DNA of 64,000 nt from assembly GCF_013035425.1 (NCBI RefSeq), contig NZ_WQHX01000007.1, positions 1 through 64,000 of the forward strand, given 5' to 3'. The stretch's first letter is position 1. Every line of letters starts with the position of its first letter. Below the pieces are notes generated by a model. It was not told the origin of the DNA, searched no databases, and saw only the letters and a program-made list of their open reading frames with translations. This DNA is from Ruegeria arenilitoris (GTDB lineage: Bacteria; Pseudomonadota; Alphaproteobacteria; Rhodobacterales; Rhodobacteraceae). Of the stretch, positions 55,095 through 64,000 are shown in pieces. Position numbers and translations under genes: made by a program.

Positions 55095-56639
55095 ATGGCA
55101 GAGGCAAACACCCGCCGCAGGGCGAGAGGGGGCGGAGGCGCGGCCCGTCGAGCTGAACGGACCGCGGTTGTCATCGAAACCGCTAAGTACATTGAGCGCA
55201 ACATACCCAATTTTGAAGTCCTCAACGATGAAGCGCTGGAAATAATCGAAAACAACGCGGAAACCGTACTAGAGGAAATCGGGGTAAATTTTGTTGACAA
55301 CCCCGCCGCGTTGGATCGTTGGAGCGAGGCGGGTGCGGACATAGACGGCGAACGAGTCCGTATTCCGCGCGGGTTGGCGCGTCAGTTGACAAAGACAGCG
55401 CCTTCGCAATTCACTCAGCATGCCCGAAATCCAGAAAAATCTGTGGTGATCGGTGGGCGAAATTTGGTTCTTGCCCCGGTTTATGGGCCTCCGTTTGTGC
55501 GGGATGCGCAAGGTGGGCGGCGTTACGCGACCATGGACGATTTCAACAAGTTCGTGAAACTGGCCTACATGTCGAAATGGCTGCACCACTCCGGGGGGAC
55601 AGTATGTGAGCCGACGGATGTGCCCGTGAACAAGCGCCATTTGGATATGCTGATGGCTCATATGACTTTGTCCGACAAACCCTTCATGGGATCAGTTACA
55701 GAGCCGAGCCGCGCGCAAGATTCGGTGGACATGTGCGAAATTCTGTTTGGAAAGGATTTTGTGCAGGAAAACACCGTGATGACGTCTCTTATTAACATCA
55801 ATTCGCCAATGACTTTTGACGATGTGATGATGGGCGCGCTGGAGGTTTATGCCAAAAACAATCAGGCGTGCATCGTCTCTCCGTTTATTGTCGGAGGTGC
55901 AATGGCACCGGTTTCTGTGGCGGGAACCCTGACACAAGTTCTGGCCGAAGTTTTGGCAGGTGTTGCGTATAGTCAGCTTATCCGACCCGGAGCCCCGGTA
56001 ATTTTTGGCGCTTTCGTTTCTTCAATCGACATGAACTCCGGTGCTCCGACATTCGGCACTCCGGAAGCGTCACTTGTGACATATGGGGCCGGCCAATTGG
56101 CAAGGCGGTTGGGCTTGCCGTATCGCTCTGCGGGTTCGTTCTGTGGGTCGAAATTGCCTGACGCGCAGGCTGCATATGAGACAGCTAACTCGTTGAATAT
56201 GGGGCTGATGGCGGGCGTGAATTTTATGTTGCATTCTTGCGGTTGGCTGGAAGGCGGTTTGGTAGCTGACTTTGAAAAATTCGTGATGGACGCGGATCAA
56301 CTGGGTGTGCTGCACGGTTTGGCTAAAGGCGTTGCCTATGACGAAAACGCACTGGGTCTGGATGCCATTCGCGAGGTAGGCCCGGGTGGTCACTATCTCG
56401 GCTGCGCCCACACGCAAGCCAACTTCCGCGATGCTTTCTGGAAATCCGAACTGCTGGACTACAAGCCGTTTGAAACCTGGGAAGAAGAAGGCAGCCGCGA
56501 CACCCGCGTTTTGGCCTCGGCGCGTGTCGAGCATTTGTTAGCGAACTACAAACAACCGCAGCTTGATCCGGACATCAATTCCGCTTTGCAAGACTATGTG
56601 GCCGAAAAAAAGGCATCAATGCCGGATGCCTTTACCTAA
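55095..56639 (+). CDS. Trimethylamine methyltransferase MttB family, non-pyrrolysine member
   Basis: 514 residues read without an in-frame amber codon, so it is a non-pyrrolysine member like glycine-betaine-type MtgB rather than true MttB. Family blocks: EVLNDEALEIIENNAETVLEEIGV, APVYGPPFVRDAQGGRRYATMDDF, PFIVGGAMAPVSVAGTL, GAPVIFGAFVSSIDM, and GVNFMLHSCGWLEGG. The Gly/Arg-rich start (TRRRARGGGGAARR) is typical of the Roseobacter form. These enzymes move a methyl group from a quaternary amine to a corrinoid protein. No corrinoid partner or tetrahydrofolate methyltransferase lies next to it. It ends base-to-base with a convergent gene. Confidence 0.9.
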   Translation: MAEANTRRRARGGGGAARRAERTAVVIETAKYIERNIPNFEVLNDEALEIIENNAETVLEEIGVNFVDNPAALDRWSEAGADIDGERVRIPRGLARQLTKTAPSQFTQHARNPEKSVVIGGRNLVLAPVYGPPFVRDAQGGRRYATMDDFNKFVKLAYMSKWLHHSGGTVCEPTDVPVNKRHLDMLMAHMTLSDKPFMGSVTEPSRAQDSVDMCEILFGKDFVQENTVMTSLININSPMTFDDVMMGALEVYAKNNQACIVSPFIVGGAMAPVSVAGTLTQVLAEVLAGVAYSQLIRPGAPVIFGAFVSSIDMNSGAPTFGTPEASLVTYGAGQLARRLGLPYRSAGSFCGSKLPDAQAAYETANSLNMGLMAGVNFMLHSCGWLEGGLVADFEKFVMDADQLGVLHGLAKGVAYDENALGLDAIREVGPGGHYLGCAHTQANFRDAFWKSELLDYKPFETWEEEGSRDTRVLASARVEHLLANYKQPQLDPDINSALQDYVAEKKASMPDAFT

Positions 56640-56939
56640 CTACTCAAGGCGATAGGCGCGGCTTGCTTGAAATAGTCGCGCCTCTCCAACTATTGCGATC
56701 ATCAGATCTAAATGACGAACCAGTGAATAAGCTGAGTCATCCTCAAGGCGTTGTGCATTAACGTCACGCTCCAATTCCATAAGACGCATCAAAGCTGCCC
56801 CTGATCCAGGTAAGCTGCCGTAACCAAGAATGCGCTGCAGGTGCCGCTCACGCACGTATTCCTGAGCGCCCTCTTTTGCCGCTCGAGCCAGCAGGCGAGG
56901 GCGGCGGAGTGTCGAGATCGTTGTCATCAAGTCCTGCAC
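56640..56939 (-). CDS. DUF6477 family protein
   Basis: 99 residues from GTG 56939, with AAAGGA upstream (peptide V-QDLMTTISTLRRPRLLARAA). An ATG four codons in is a near alternative; the open frame to 57032 lacks support. The GYGSLPGSGAALMRLMELERDVNAQR block is the pattern of DUF6477, a short helical protein found in Rhodobacterales. Function is unknown. Its stop follows the MttB stop without a base between. It is divergent from the DUF6456 gene, another lineage-typical protein. Confidence 0.75.
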   Translation of the reverse strand: MQDLMTTISTLRRPRLLARAAKEGAQEYVRERHLQRILGYGSLPGSGAALMRLMELERDVNAQRLEDDSAYSLVRHLDLMIAIVGEARLFQASRAYRLE

Positions 56940-57177
56940 TGTGTGTTCCTTTGCATTTGAGGTTGCACGGTGTTTGTACACAACCTGAGCAAGTGTTGCC
57001 TTGGACCCCGTCACGCCGGACGATGGTTTCACGAGTGTTTATCTTTTTAATTGAATTCTATCGTTCCCCGTCTGCGGTTAACGAACAAGTAACAAAAACG
57101 TACATATTTATAATTGGTTAACCATGAATCCAGCGGCGAGCAGTGGCAGTTTGTTAAATCGACAAAGGCTTAAATCT

Positions 57178-58284
57178 ATGGAAAACACTCTGGCTTTCAC
57201 CGTTCCAGCGTGGGTCCCTGAAGGGGCTCAACGTTATCTCGATCACACTGAGTCCGGCCGATCCATTCGTGATATTGCGCGGTCGGCAGGGTGCCATGCC
57301 TCGACCATTCTCAGGCAAATTCGTCGTATAGAAATGCGCCGGGATGATCCGCTGGTTGATGCAGCATTGCAATCGTTGGCTCGGACGCACTTTCCGCACG
57401 TTGATGGGGGTGACCAAATGGCCGGAAACGCTACGCGTCAAGCGGACTTTGAAGCTCCAGGAGATGATGAGTTTGAGCGAGAAGTGCTGCGAGTGCTGCG
57501 CAGGTTATGCGAGACGGGAGCGGTGCTTGCCGTGGCAGAGGACATGGACAAGGCGGTCGTCGTGCGCGATGGAGGCTTCAGAAGTGCGACTAAAACCACG
57601 GTTGTCGACTGCAAAATCGCCCAAGCAATGGCCCTTAAAGATTGGATTTCATGCGATAAACCGGGGCGAATTTCGCGCTACAGAATCTCCACGTCAGGCC
57701 GCGCTGCGCTTAGCCACCTTATTGCCAAAACTGAAAACACAGCCCGAACCCGAAATGAATACGGAATGGGCGAGGCTCAATCTGCTTTCCAGCCATGTGC
57801 AGTGGATGAAAAAGATCGGATTAGTGAACGGACGCGACGAATACGCTACAACGCCGCCGAAAGTCCGTTGATGGCATTGTCACGCAGACGCGATCGGAAT
57901 GGCAAACCATTTCTTGATGAAACGTTAGTTGCTGCCGGAGAACGTCTGCGCGAGGATTTCGAGCTTTCGCAGATCGGACCGCAGGTGGCCCAAAATTGGG
58001 ACCGATATTTAACTGGAGGCGGGCGAGGCGGCTTCCAGCCTGACACTTTTTCCGGGCAAGGCGCATCTGCCGCGCGAGACCGGGTGGTTCGGGCCCTGTC
58101 GGATCTTGGGCCTGGCCTAAGTGACGTGGCTTTGCGCTGTCGCTGCTATTTGGAAGGGTTGGAACTTGCCGAAAAGCGAATGGGTTGGTCAGCACGGTCT
58201 GGCAAAATTGTCCTACGTATCGCACTACAGCGACTTAAGCGACACTACGATGATCAAGCCGAACGGGACCGTCTAATCGGATAA
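57178..58284 (+). CDS. DUF6456 protein with N-terminal helix-turn-helix
   Basis: The start is ATG 57178 (MENTLAFTVPAWVPEGAQRY) with AAAGG ten bases upstream, giving 368 residues; an ATG at 57124 is possible. Residues 25-55 are a helix-turn-helix, SGRSIRDIARSAGCHASTILRQIRRIE. The C-terminal 150 residues, FELSQIGPQVAQNWDRYLTG to LRCRCYLEGLELAEKRMGW, are DUF6456, a putative DNA-associated domain of Rhodobacterales. A regulator acting on a conserved process is likely, inferred from domains. Its target is unknown. Confidence 0.78.
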   Translation: MENTLAFTVPAWVPEGAQRYLDHTESGRSIRDIARSAGCHASTILRQIRRIEMRRDDPLVDAALQSLARTHFPHVDGGDQMAGNATRQADFEAPGDDEFEREVLRVLRRLCETGAVLAVAEDMDKAVVVRDGGFRSATKTTVVDCKIAQAMALKDWISCDKPGRISRYRISTSGRAALSHLIAKTENTARTRNEYGMGEAQSAFQPCAVDEKDRISERTRRIRYNAAESPLMALSRRRDRNGKPFLDETLVAAGERLREDFELSQIGPQVAQNWDRYLTGGGRGGFQPDTFSGQGASAARDRVVRALSDLGPGLSDVALRCRCYLEGLELAEKRMGWSARSGKIVLRIALQRLKRHYDDQAERDRLIG

Positions 58285-58344
58285 AATCCCGCCTCAAAAA
58301 TAAGGCCTTCTTGCGAAAATGCCGAAAATTGATAGTCAGAGGTT

Positions 58345-59268
58345 ATGAATTTTACTCTTAGGCAGTTGCTATATTTCCAAGCCGTCGCTGAACAGCGAAA
58401 CTTTGGCAGAGCGGCGCAAGTCTGTAATGTTTCGCAACCGGCTTTATCTGTTCAGATCAAAGCACTGGAGGAGGCAATGGGCGGTTCTCTGTTGGAGCGG
58501 CAGGCCCGCGACATCCTGCTTACCCCTCTAGGCCGAGATGTCCTTGAACGGGTACGTTCAATTCTTGAGGCGGCGGACCATTTGGAAAAGTTTGCTCATG
58601 ATCACTCGGGCGGACACCGTTCTTTGTCGCTGGGTATAATACCGACGGTAGCCCCCTATTTGCTTCCGGGTGTACTGGCGGGGCTACGCGCGGGTGATGT
58701 CTCGTTGCGGGTGCAAATTCGAGAGGCCAGAACCGATGGATTAATATCAATGTTGCGTAACGGCGAGATTGACGCGGCTGTTCTGGCTCTGCCGTCAGGC
58801 GGCGTTGATTTGTACGAACAACCACTGTTCGAGGATCGGTTCCTATTGGCAGGCAGCGGCGAACGCGTACGCCGACTTGGCGTCAACCCAGACGCTGTAC
58901 GACCGGTCGATCTCAAAGCTGCGCAGTTGATGTTACTTGAAGACGGTCATTGTTTGACCGATCAGGCGTTAGAGGTTTGCGGGCAGGATCGATCCAGCGG
59001 TCAAATCAATATGGGCGCGTCATCACTCGCGACTTTATCACGGTTGGTAGCAGAGGGATTCGGGCTTACGCTGATGCCCGAGCTGGCGGCGCGATCTGAG
59101 ACGGAAGCGGTTCCGGGCCTGCAACTACTCAGATTTGGATCTCCACAACCATCCAGAACAATTGGATTGGTCCGGCGCAACTCGACCGCCTCGGAAGAAT
59201 GGTTTGATGGGCTGTCCCACGTGGTGCAGCAGGTCGGTGAGAGGATTGTGAAGAACACACGTATATAG
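58345..59268 (+). CDS. oxyR: OxyR hydrogen peroxide sensor/regulator
   Basis: 307 residues, LysR type. Winged helix: RNFGRAAQVCNVSQPALSVQIKALEEAMG. The redox pair is Cys203 and Cys212 in EDGHCLTDQALEVC, with the nine-residue spacing of E. coli Cys199/Cys208, so disulfide-based peroxide sensing is expected. GMLRNGEIDAAVLALP-like and LMPELAA segments are typical. Neither catalase nor peroxiredoxin gene is adjacent, though OxyR is often next to katG. The peroxidase at 33.6 kb is far off. Confidence 0.9.
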   Translation: MNFTLRQLLYFQAVAEQRNFGRAAQVCNVSQPALSVQIKALEEAMGGSLLERQARDILLTPLGRDVLERVRSILEAADHLEKFAHDHSGGHRSLSLGIIPTVAPYLLPGVLAGLRAGDVSLRVQIREARTDGLISMLRNGEIDAAVLALPSGGVDLYEQPLFEDRFLLAGSGERVRRLGVNPDAVRPVDLKAAQLMLLEDGHCLTDQALEVCGQDRSSGQINMGASSLATLSRLVAEGFGLTLMPELAARSETEAVPGLQLLRFGSPQPSRTIGLVRRNSTASEEWFDGLSHVVQQVGERIVKNTRI

Positions 59269-59724
59269 TTTCACGCCACACCCTCAATTATCACGCTGGA
59301 AATCCTTTGCATTGATCGCGTTCAACGCTTGTTCTGTTCCGTTCTTCTCCGGAATACGTCTATACGCTGAAACCATGATTGCGTAATTGGAAATTCACAG
59401 AAACTATTGACGCCAAAAATCTGATTTTATTGGTTAACCTAATTTTGAGTGTGCTTCATTGTGATGTTTCATTTTCCGTTAGAGATAAAAGGTTTTTCCG
59501 ACTGATCCAGCCAGGTGTGCGTGTCGAAAACAAATTCCTGGTGAATGCGCCGCGGCAGTGCGATGATAGTCGTGACTGTATTAAAGATTTCGAATGTGCA
59601 TTCAGCGACTTAAGTTCCGAATCCACGCCCAAATTCGCATAGCGGATATGCTCTGATGGTCTAGAGGCAGTTCGCAAACTATGTTAGGCAATGGAAAATT
59701 CACAAATAGCCAGGAATTACGTCA
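59269..59724. promoter_or_regulatory. Intergenic region upstream of lipA
   Basis: 456 bases between oxyR and lipA. Short open frames on either strand (59379-59642 plus; 59456-59677 minus) have no family likeness or ribosome site. The lipA promoter should lie at the right end, where A/T-rich sequence precedes the AGGA ribosome site. No RNA gene recognised. Confidence 0.35.
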
Positions 59725-60675
59725 GTGCGTGATCTGAAAATACCCGAGCAAAGACATCCTGAAAAAGCCCATCGGCCTGACAACGCGCAGCCGAAAAAGC
59801 CAAAGTGGATTCGCGTGAAGGCCCCGGGTGGCAAGGGATACGCGGACACTCACAAGATCATGCGTGAAAATAATCTGGTAACTGTTTGTGAGGAGGCCGG
59901 ATGCCCGAATGTTGGTGAGTGTTGGAGCCAAGGGCACGCTACCATGATGATCATGGGTGAGATTTGCACCCGAGGATGCACGTTTTGCAACATCGCTACC
60001 GGGCGCCCCGATGAACTTGACGTTTTCGAGCCCGGTCGCGTAGCTCACGCCGTTGAAAAGTTGGGCCTAAACCACGTTGTGATTACGTCTGTCGATCGGG
60101 ATGATCTCGAAGACGGAGGGGCAGATCATTTCGCACAAACTATCCGAGCTGTTCGACACCGTTCGCCAAAAACAACGATCGAGATTTTGACGCCCGATTT
60201 CCTCAAATGTGATCCGTCAGTTCTGGAAACTGTGGTTGAGGCGCGACCTGACGTTTTCAATCACAATCTTGAAACTGTTCCCGGCCTTTATCCGCAAGTG
60301 CGTCCGGGCGCCCGGTATTTTCATTCTCTACGCCTTTTGCAACGTGTGAAAGAGATGGACCAATCGATTTTCACTAAATCAGGCATTATGGTCGGATTGG
60401 GCGAAGATGAACAACAGGTCCGTCAGGTTATGGATGACATGCGTGCAGCCGACATCGATTTTCTTACCATCGGTCAGTATTTGCAGCCGACCCCAAAACA
60501 CCACCGTGTCGATCGCTTTGTCACACCCGAAGAATTCGCCGCATACGAAAAAGCAGCCTTTGGTAAAGGTTTTCTGATGGTTTCTGCGACGCCTTTGACC
60601 CGCTCCTCATATCATGCAGGAGATGATTTTGCCCGGCTACGAAAAGCACGTGAGCAAAAGTTGACAAAAGGGTGA
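59725..60675 (+). CDS. lipA: Lipoyl synthase
   Basis: 316 residues from GTG 59725 (AGGA upstream). Auxiliary-cluster cysteines Cys55, Cys60 and Cys66 ([12 protein letters not shown]) and radical SAM cysteines Cys81, Cys85 and Cys88 (CTRGCTFC) are all present. The SerSerTyr block near the end ([11 protein letters not shown]) supplies the fourth ligand of the auxiliary cluster. It inserts two sulfurs into octanoyl groups of lipoyl proteins. It shares four bases with the amidohydrolase gene; lipB is not in the window. Confidence 0.96.
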   Translation: MRDLKIPEQRHPEKAHRPDNAQPKKPKWIRVKAPGGKGYADTHKIMRENNLVTVCEEAGCPNVGECWSQGHATMMIMGEICTRGCTFCNIATGRPDELDVFEPGRVAHAVEKLGLNHVVITSVDRDDLEDGGADHFAQTIRAVRHRSPKTTIEILTPDFLKCDPSVLETVVEARPDVFNHNLETVPGLYPQVRPGARYFHSLRLLQRVKEMDQSIFTKSGIMVGLGEDEQQVRQVMDDMRAADIDFLTIGQYLQPTPKHHRVDRFVTPEEFAAYEKAAFGKGFLMVSATPLTRSSYHAGDDFARLRKAREQKLTKG

Positions 60676-61823
60676 CACCTGAGGATCAGGCATGGTTGAC
60701 GCAAATCCGCCACGAGCTTCACAAGCGCCCGGAAATATCTGGGGAAGAACAAGAAACCGCGGCTGCAATCGTAGAAGTTTTAGCCGCCTGTTCCCCGGAT
60801 AGAGTATTGACTGACATAGGTGGCCATGGTGTCGCCGCCGTATATGAAAGCGGAAAAAAGGGCCCGATTGTAGCAATCCGGTGCGAGCTTGACGGGCTGC
60901 CGATTCAAGAGACCGCAGACTTAACCTATGTGTCCGAATATACCGGCAGAGGGCATCTGTGCGGTCACGATGGTCACATGGCCATGGTTTTGGGTGTGGC
61001 CAAGGCGCTGTCTAACTCTCGACTGGAAACCGGATCGGTCGTTTTAATCTTTCAGCCCGCAGAGGAAACAGGAAAAGGCGCAGTTGCTTTTCGTCATGAT
61101 CCGAAATTTGCAGAAATCACTCCGGACTATGTATTCTCGCTCCACAATTTGCCGGGGCTTGACCTAGGGCAAGTTGAGTTATGTCCGGGTCCAGCAAATT
61201 GCGCGTCGCGCGGAATGCGAATAGTTTTGGTCGGCAAAACCTCTCACGCAGCTGCGCCACATGACGGCAAATCTCCCGCGCAGGCATTATCTCGGTTAAT
61301 GTTTGAACTTGAAAAAATGGGGCAGGACGGCCCTGTGGATGAAGCCTTTGCTTTAACCACTGTAACGCACGCCAATCTGGGCGCAGCCACATTTGGTGTG
61401 TCCCCGGGTCATGCTGAGCTGTGGGTGACATTACGTACAGTGACGGATGTCAGAATGGCGGAATTGATTGGGGCAGCCGAAAGCATGGTTCGTTCTTTGG
61501 CGGAAGCTGAAGGTCTGTCTGTAACCATTGAATACGATGATATTTTCGAAGCTTGCAGCAATGATTCCGAAGCTGTTCGAGTTGTTTCGGACGCATGTGC
61601 AGCAATGGGTCTATCTGTTCTAACATCGTCAAATCCACAGCGATTTTCCGAAGATTTCGGACAATTTGCCAAAGGTGCGAAAACGGCGATGTTTTGGCTC
61701 GGAGCAGGCGAGCACCATCCGCAATTACACAACCCTGACTATGATTTTCCAGATGCCTTGATTCCGGTCGGAACCGGCGTTTTTCTGGCCGCAATAAACC
61801 GTCTTTTGGGTTTTGATTCCTGA
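60672..61823 (+). CDS. M20-family amidohydrolase
   Basis: 383 residues, GTG start in a GTGA overlap with lipA. Metal-site blocks of the M20D group: [45 protein letters not shown] (His-Asp-His), [11 protein letters not shown], and FSLHNLPG, with the His region near [17 protein letters not shown]. It hydrolyses N-acyl or amide bonds of amino acids (hippurate hydrolase, indole-acetyl-amino acid hydrolase relatives). Cytoplasmic. The lipA overlap gives co-expression, not a pathway link. Confidence 0.9.
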   Translation: MTPEDQAWLTQIRHELHKRPEISGEEQETAAAIVEVLAACSPDRVLTDIGGHGVAAVYESGKKGPIVAIRCELDGLPIQETADLTYVSEYTGRGHLCGHDGHMAMVLGVAKALSNSRLETGSVVLIFQPAEETGKGAVAFRHDPKFAEITPDYVFSLHNLPGLDLGQVELCPGPANCASRGMRIVLVGKTSHAAAPHDGKSPAQALSRLMFELEKMGQDGPVDEAFALTTVTHANLGAATFGVSPGHAELWVTLRTVTDVRMAELIGAAESMVRSLAEAEGLSVTIEYDDIFEACSNDSEAVRVVSDACAAMGLSVLTSSNPQRFSEDFGQFAKGAKTAMFWLGAGEHHPQLHNPDYDFPDALIPVGTGVFLAAINRLLGFDS

Positions 61824-61893
61824 TGTCGACTGTTAGCTTCGGGCCCAAATACACGTTCTTTGCGTCTGGTGCATGACTGTGTGTTAGTTCCCT

Positions 61894-62436
61894 TTAGTCG
61901 CCAATAAAGCGTACTTTACCGATAAAAGGCAAATTCCTGTTTCTTTGTGCGTAGTCGATTCCGTAACCCACCACAAATTCATCCGGAATCTCAAATCCGA
62001 TCCAATCGGATCGGAAATCCACTTCTCGGCGGCTTGGTTTGTCCAGTAAGGCAATGGACTTTAATCGCTTGGGTGATCGGCTATTCAACAGTTGCGTGAC
62101 ATGGTTTAGCGTATGGCCTGTGTCGACGATGTCCTCGACAACCAGAACGTCACGACCTTCAATAGCACCTCGCAAGTCTTTGAGAATACGAACTTCTCTA
62201 CTACTTTCCATCGCGTCTCCGTATGAGGACGCTTCGAGAAAATCCACCTCGATTGGTAAATCGAGTTCTCGCACCAAGTCTGCGATGAATACAAAACTGC
62301 CACGCAGCAGGCCGACAACAATCAGCTTGTCGGTATCACCGAATTCTGCCGTGATTTCCCTACAAAGCTCCTCTATCCTGGCGGCGATCGCTTTGGCCGA
62401 GATCATCTCATCTATCACATACGCGCGGTCGCTCAT
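61894..62436 (-). CDS. hpt: Hypoxanthine phosphoribosyltransferase
   Basis: The start is ATG 62436 ([20 protein letters not shown]), with AAGGGGG upstream; the open frame to 62490 overlaps the divergent gene. 180 residues. PRPP motif [17 protein letters not shown] and [16 protein letters not shown] are the type I phosphoribosyltransferase signatures, with the [18 protein letters not shown] end of Hpt enzymes. It salvages hypoxanthine (and often guanine). It diverges from the RatA/COQ10-like gene at 62509. Confidence 0.93.
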   Translation of the reverse strand: MSDRAYVIDEMISAKAIAARIEELCREITAEFGDTDKLIVVGLLRGSFVFIADLVRELDLPIEVDFLEASSYGDAMESSREVRILKDLRGAIEGRDVLVVEDIVDTGHTLNHVTQLLNSRSPKRLKSIALLDKPSRREVDFRSDWIGFEIPDEFVVGYGIDYAQRNRNLPFIGKVRFIGD

Positions 62437-62508
62437 CAGTGCCCCCTTGATCTTTGGCGCGCAACATACGACATGACGCGCCATTGTCACCTGCTAATAC
62501 CGAAAGCC

Positions 62509-62955
62509 ATGCCGACCCATTCCGAAACGCGAACTCTGCCATACACTGCCCAGCAAATGTACGAATTGGTGGGTGATGTGTCGCGATACCCAGAGTTTTT
62601 ACCATGGTGCGCAGCTGCGCGTATCAGGCGAACTTATTCCATAGGTGAGGGTATGGTGATGGAGGCGGACCTGGTGATCTCTTTTAAAGTGTTTCGAGAG
62701 CGCTTTGGCAGCCGAGTCACGCTTTATGATTGGAAAAAAAAGATCGATACCGAATATTTGGACGGTCCTTTCAAATACATGCGGTCAGACTGGCAATTCG
62801 AGGATGCGCCAGAGGGTGGGTGCAATGTTTCATTCCATGTAGATTTTGAGTTTAAGAACGCGGTGTTGCAGGGCATTATTGGTGTAGTATTCAATGAAGC
62901 GATGCACCGTATCGTAAGAGCCTTTGAACAACGGGCTGCCGAACTTTATGGCTGA
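62509..62955 (+). CDS. RatA/COQ10-family START-like protein
   Basis: 148 residues from ATG 62509; the frame extends to 62473 without support. The START-fold signatures VGDVSRYPEFLPWCAAARI and FERFGSRVTLYDW-like (ERFGSRVTLYDW) are followed by YLDGPFKYMRSDWQFEDAPEGGC and VVFNEAMHRIVRAFEQRA, as in COQ10 and RatA. In alphaproteobacteria this is most likely a ubiquinone-binding protein of respiratory function, although some are annotated as toxins. The MmgE/PrpD gene follows after 38 bases. Confidence 0.88.
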   Translation: MPTHSETRTLPYTAQQMYELVGDVSRYPEFLPWCAAARIRRTYSIGEGMVMEADLVISFKVFRERFGSRVTLYDWKKKIDTEYLDGPFKYMRSDWQFEDAPEGGCNVSFHVDFEFKNAVLQGIIGVVFNEAMHRIVRAFEQRAAELYG

Positions 62956-62993
62956 GGCTTTACCCACCCAATACGGACGCTAGACTGTTTTTC

Positions 62994-64000
62994 ATGACGG
63001 TTTTGACCAACGCTCTTGCTAATTTTGCGGCCGGACCTGTATCGACTACGGCTCAGGCGCGCATTGTGACTTCTCTTTCAGCATTGGATTGGCTGGCCGT
63101 GGGTCGTGCGGGTGCAGATGAGCCCGTCTCGCAAATCGTTCGCAATATGGTACTGGCCGAAGGCGGGGCAGAGCAGGCCAAGCTATTCGGAGGCGGCGCG
63201 GCTCCTTTGCGTGCGGCCTCTTTAGTCAACGGAACAGTTTCCCATGCTTTAGACTATGACGATACCCATTTTGCCCATATCGGCCACCCATCCGTGGCTG
63301 TTTTTCCGGCAGCACTCGCAGTCGCCCAGGCCTTAGACAAGCCGATAGTCGATCTGCTTGAAGCGGCTTTGGTTGGGATGGAAACATCGATACGCATTGG
63401 TCTTTGGCTTGGACGAGGGCACTATCAGGCTGGCTTTCATCAGACCGCGACATCGGGGGCATTCGGGGCAGCGGTGGCCTCAGGTCGTTTGATGGCTTTC
63501 GATATGGAGCAGATGAAAAAGGTTTTGGGTCTGACGGCAACTCGTGCCGCTGGACAGAAAACGCAATTTGGAACGATGGGAAAACCTTATAACGCAGGTC
63601 TTGCATCGTCCAACGGGGTTGAGGCGGCTTTGCTTATCCAAAGCGGCTTCGAAACCAATCCTGATGCGGTCGAAGCAACCAATGGGTTCGGAGCGACTCA
63701 CCTTGGGGCGGATGATAAAGCAAGCGCTCTGGAGGGTCTTGGTGAGGAATGGCTGTTCGAAAATGTCAGCCACAAATTTCACGCCTGCTGCCACGGCTTA
63801 CACGCGGCCCTTGAAGCAGCGCGAGAGTTGGACATTGCTGAACCCGAGGTCGCCGAACTTAAGGTCAAAACTCACCCCAGATGGATGAGTGTGTGCAATC
63901 AATTGGCGCCGACAACGGGGCTTGGTGCAAAGTTTTCTTACCGGACGGTTATTGCAATGCAGGCTCTTGGCCATGATACGGCCTTGCCCGAGAGTTTTTC
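62994..64000 (+). CDS. MmgE/PrpD-family protein, 3' end outside window
   Basis: The ATG at 62994 starts MTVLTNALANFAAG, and the frame is open to base 64000, giving at least 335 residues of a usual 440-460. MmgE/PrpD features: ALDYDDTHFAHIGHPSVAVFPAALA, QAGFHQTATSGAFGAA, FGTMGKPYNAGLASSNGVEAALL, and NVSHKFHACCHGLHAALEAA. The family includes 2-methylcitrate and aconitate-type dehydratases and isomerases without an iron-sulfur cluster. The particular substrate cannot be read. It is incomplete because of the window edge, not because of a mutation. Confidence 0.88.
   Translation, partial: MTVLTNALANFAAGPVSTTAQARIVTSLSALDWLAVGRAGADEPVSQIVRNMVLAEGGAEQAKLFGGGAAPLRAASLVNGTVSHALDYDDTHFAHIGHPSVAVFPAALAVAQALDKPIVDLLEAALVGMETSIRIGLWLGRGHYQAGFHQTATSGAFGAAVASGRLMAFDMEQMKKVLGLTATRAAGQKTQFGTMGKPYNAGLASSNGVEAALLIQSGFETNPDAVEATNGFGATHLGADDKASALEGLGEEWLFENVSHKFHACCHGLHAALEAARELDIAEPEVAELKVKTHPRWMSVCNQLAPTTGLGAKFSYRTVIAMQALGHDTALPESF

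Noticed and set aside
55095..56639. Pyrrolysine-containing MttB
   Set aside because: No in-frame TAG occurs; the protein is full length without it.
1..64000. tRNA, rRNA or CRISPR array
   Set aside because: No cloverleaf-like sequence, rRNA motif or regular spacer repeat was noticed on either strand, though a dedicated RNA search was not possible here.

Overview
The window looks like chromosomal DNA from a marine Rhodobacterales bacterium (Roseobacter group). The evidence is gene content: MttB-family methyltransferase, L-cysteate sulfo-lyase-like enzyme, TRAP and betaine-type transporters, several EamA exporters, Rhodobacterales-type DUF6477 and DUF6456 proteins, and a cyanide-insensitive type bd oxidase. 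No rRNA, tRNA or CRISPR array was seen. No species can be named from the sequence alone.

Layout. 0-1.4 kb is scarred DNA: a serine-recombinase fragment is joined at about base 130 to the C-terminal part of a DUF3604 gene, followed by a strong hairpin and a decayed IS6-type transposase. 1.4-7.3 kb (minus) is a tightly packed unit with two glycosyltransferase-like proteins, a small secreted protein and a large single-span membrane protein with a LytR_C-like end. 8-12 kb has a lipoprotein hydrolase and the cydAB (CIO) operon with a 33-residue DUF2474 subunit too short for ordinary gene calling. 12.5-19 kb has an orphan radical SAM enzyme, a second decayed IS6 copy, a giant SAM-domain/adenylyl cyclase/ATPase/TPR protein and a cysteine synthase-like enzyme. 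19.5-22.6 kb is an AraC regulator divergent from a membrane protein/HlyD export unit.

22.8-43 kb is the metabolic heart. A LysR regulator faces a cuyA-like sulfo-lyase followed by a betaine-type ABC transporter and a hydrolase. Further on are a MATE exporter, a SulP permease, a di-heme peroxidase and a TRAP transporter. The TRAP genes run with flavin reductase, aldo/keto reductase and flavin-dependent monooxygenase genes that together resemble the sulfoquinovose monooxygenase (SMO) pathway. Divergent from them are a GntR regulator and a Gfo/Idh/MocA protein that could be an NAD-dependent sulfoquinovosidase. If both assignments hold, this stretch carries two sulfite-releasing organosulfonate pathways.

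43-50 kb has a truncated haemoglobin fused by translational overlap to a PAS-adenylyl cyclase, then a TetR regulator, PPK2, MetA and assorted enzymes. 50-64 kb is mostly housekeeping and lineage-typical genes: FadL porin, guaA, GNAT, MttB, DUF6477/DUF6456, OxyR, lipA, an M20 amidohydrolase, hpt, a RatA/COQ10 protein and an MmgE/PrpD gene running off the right edge.
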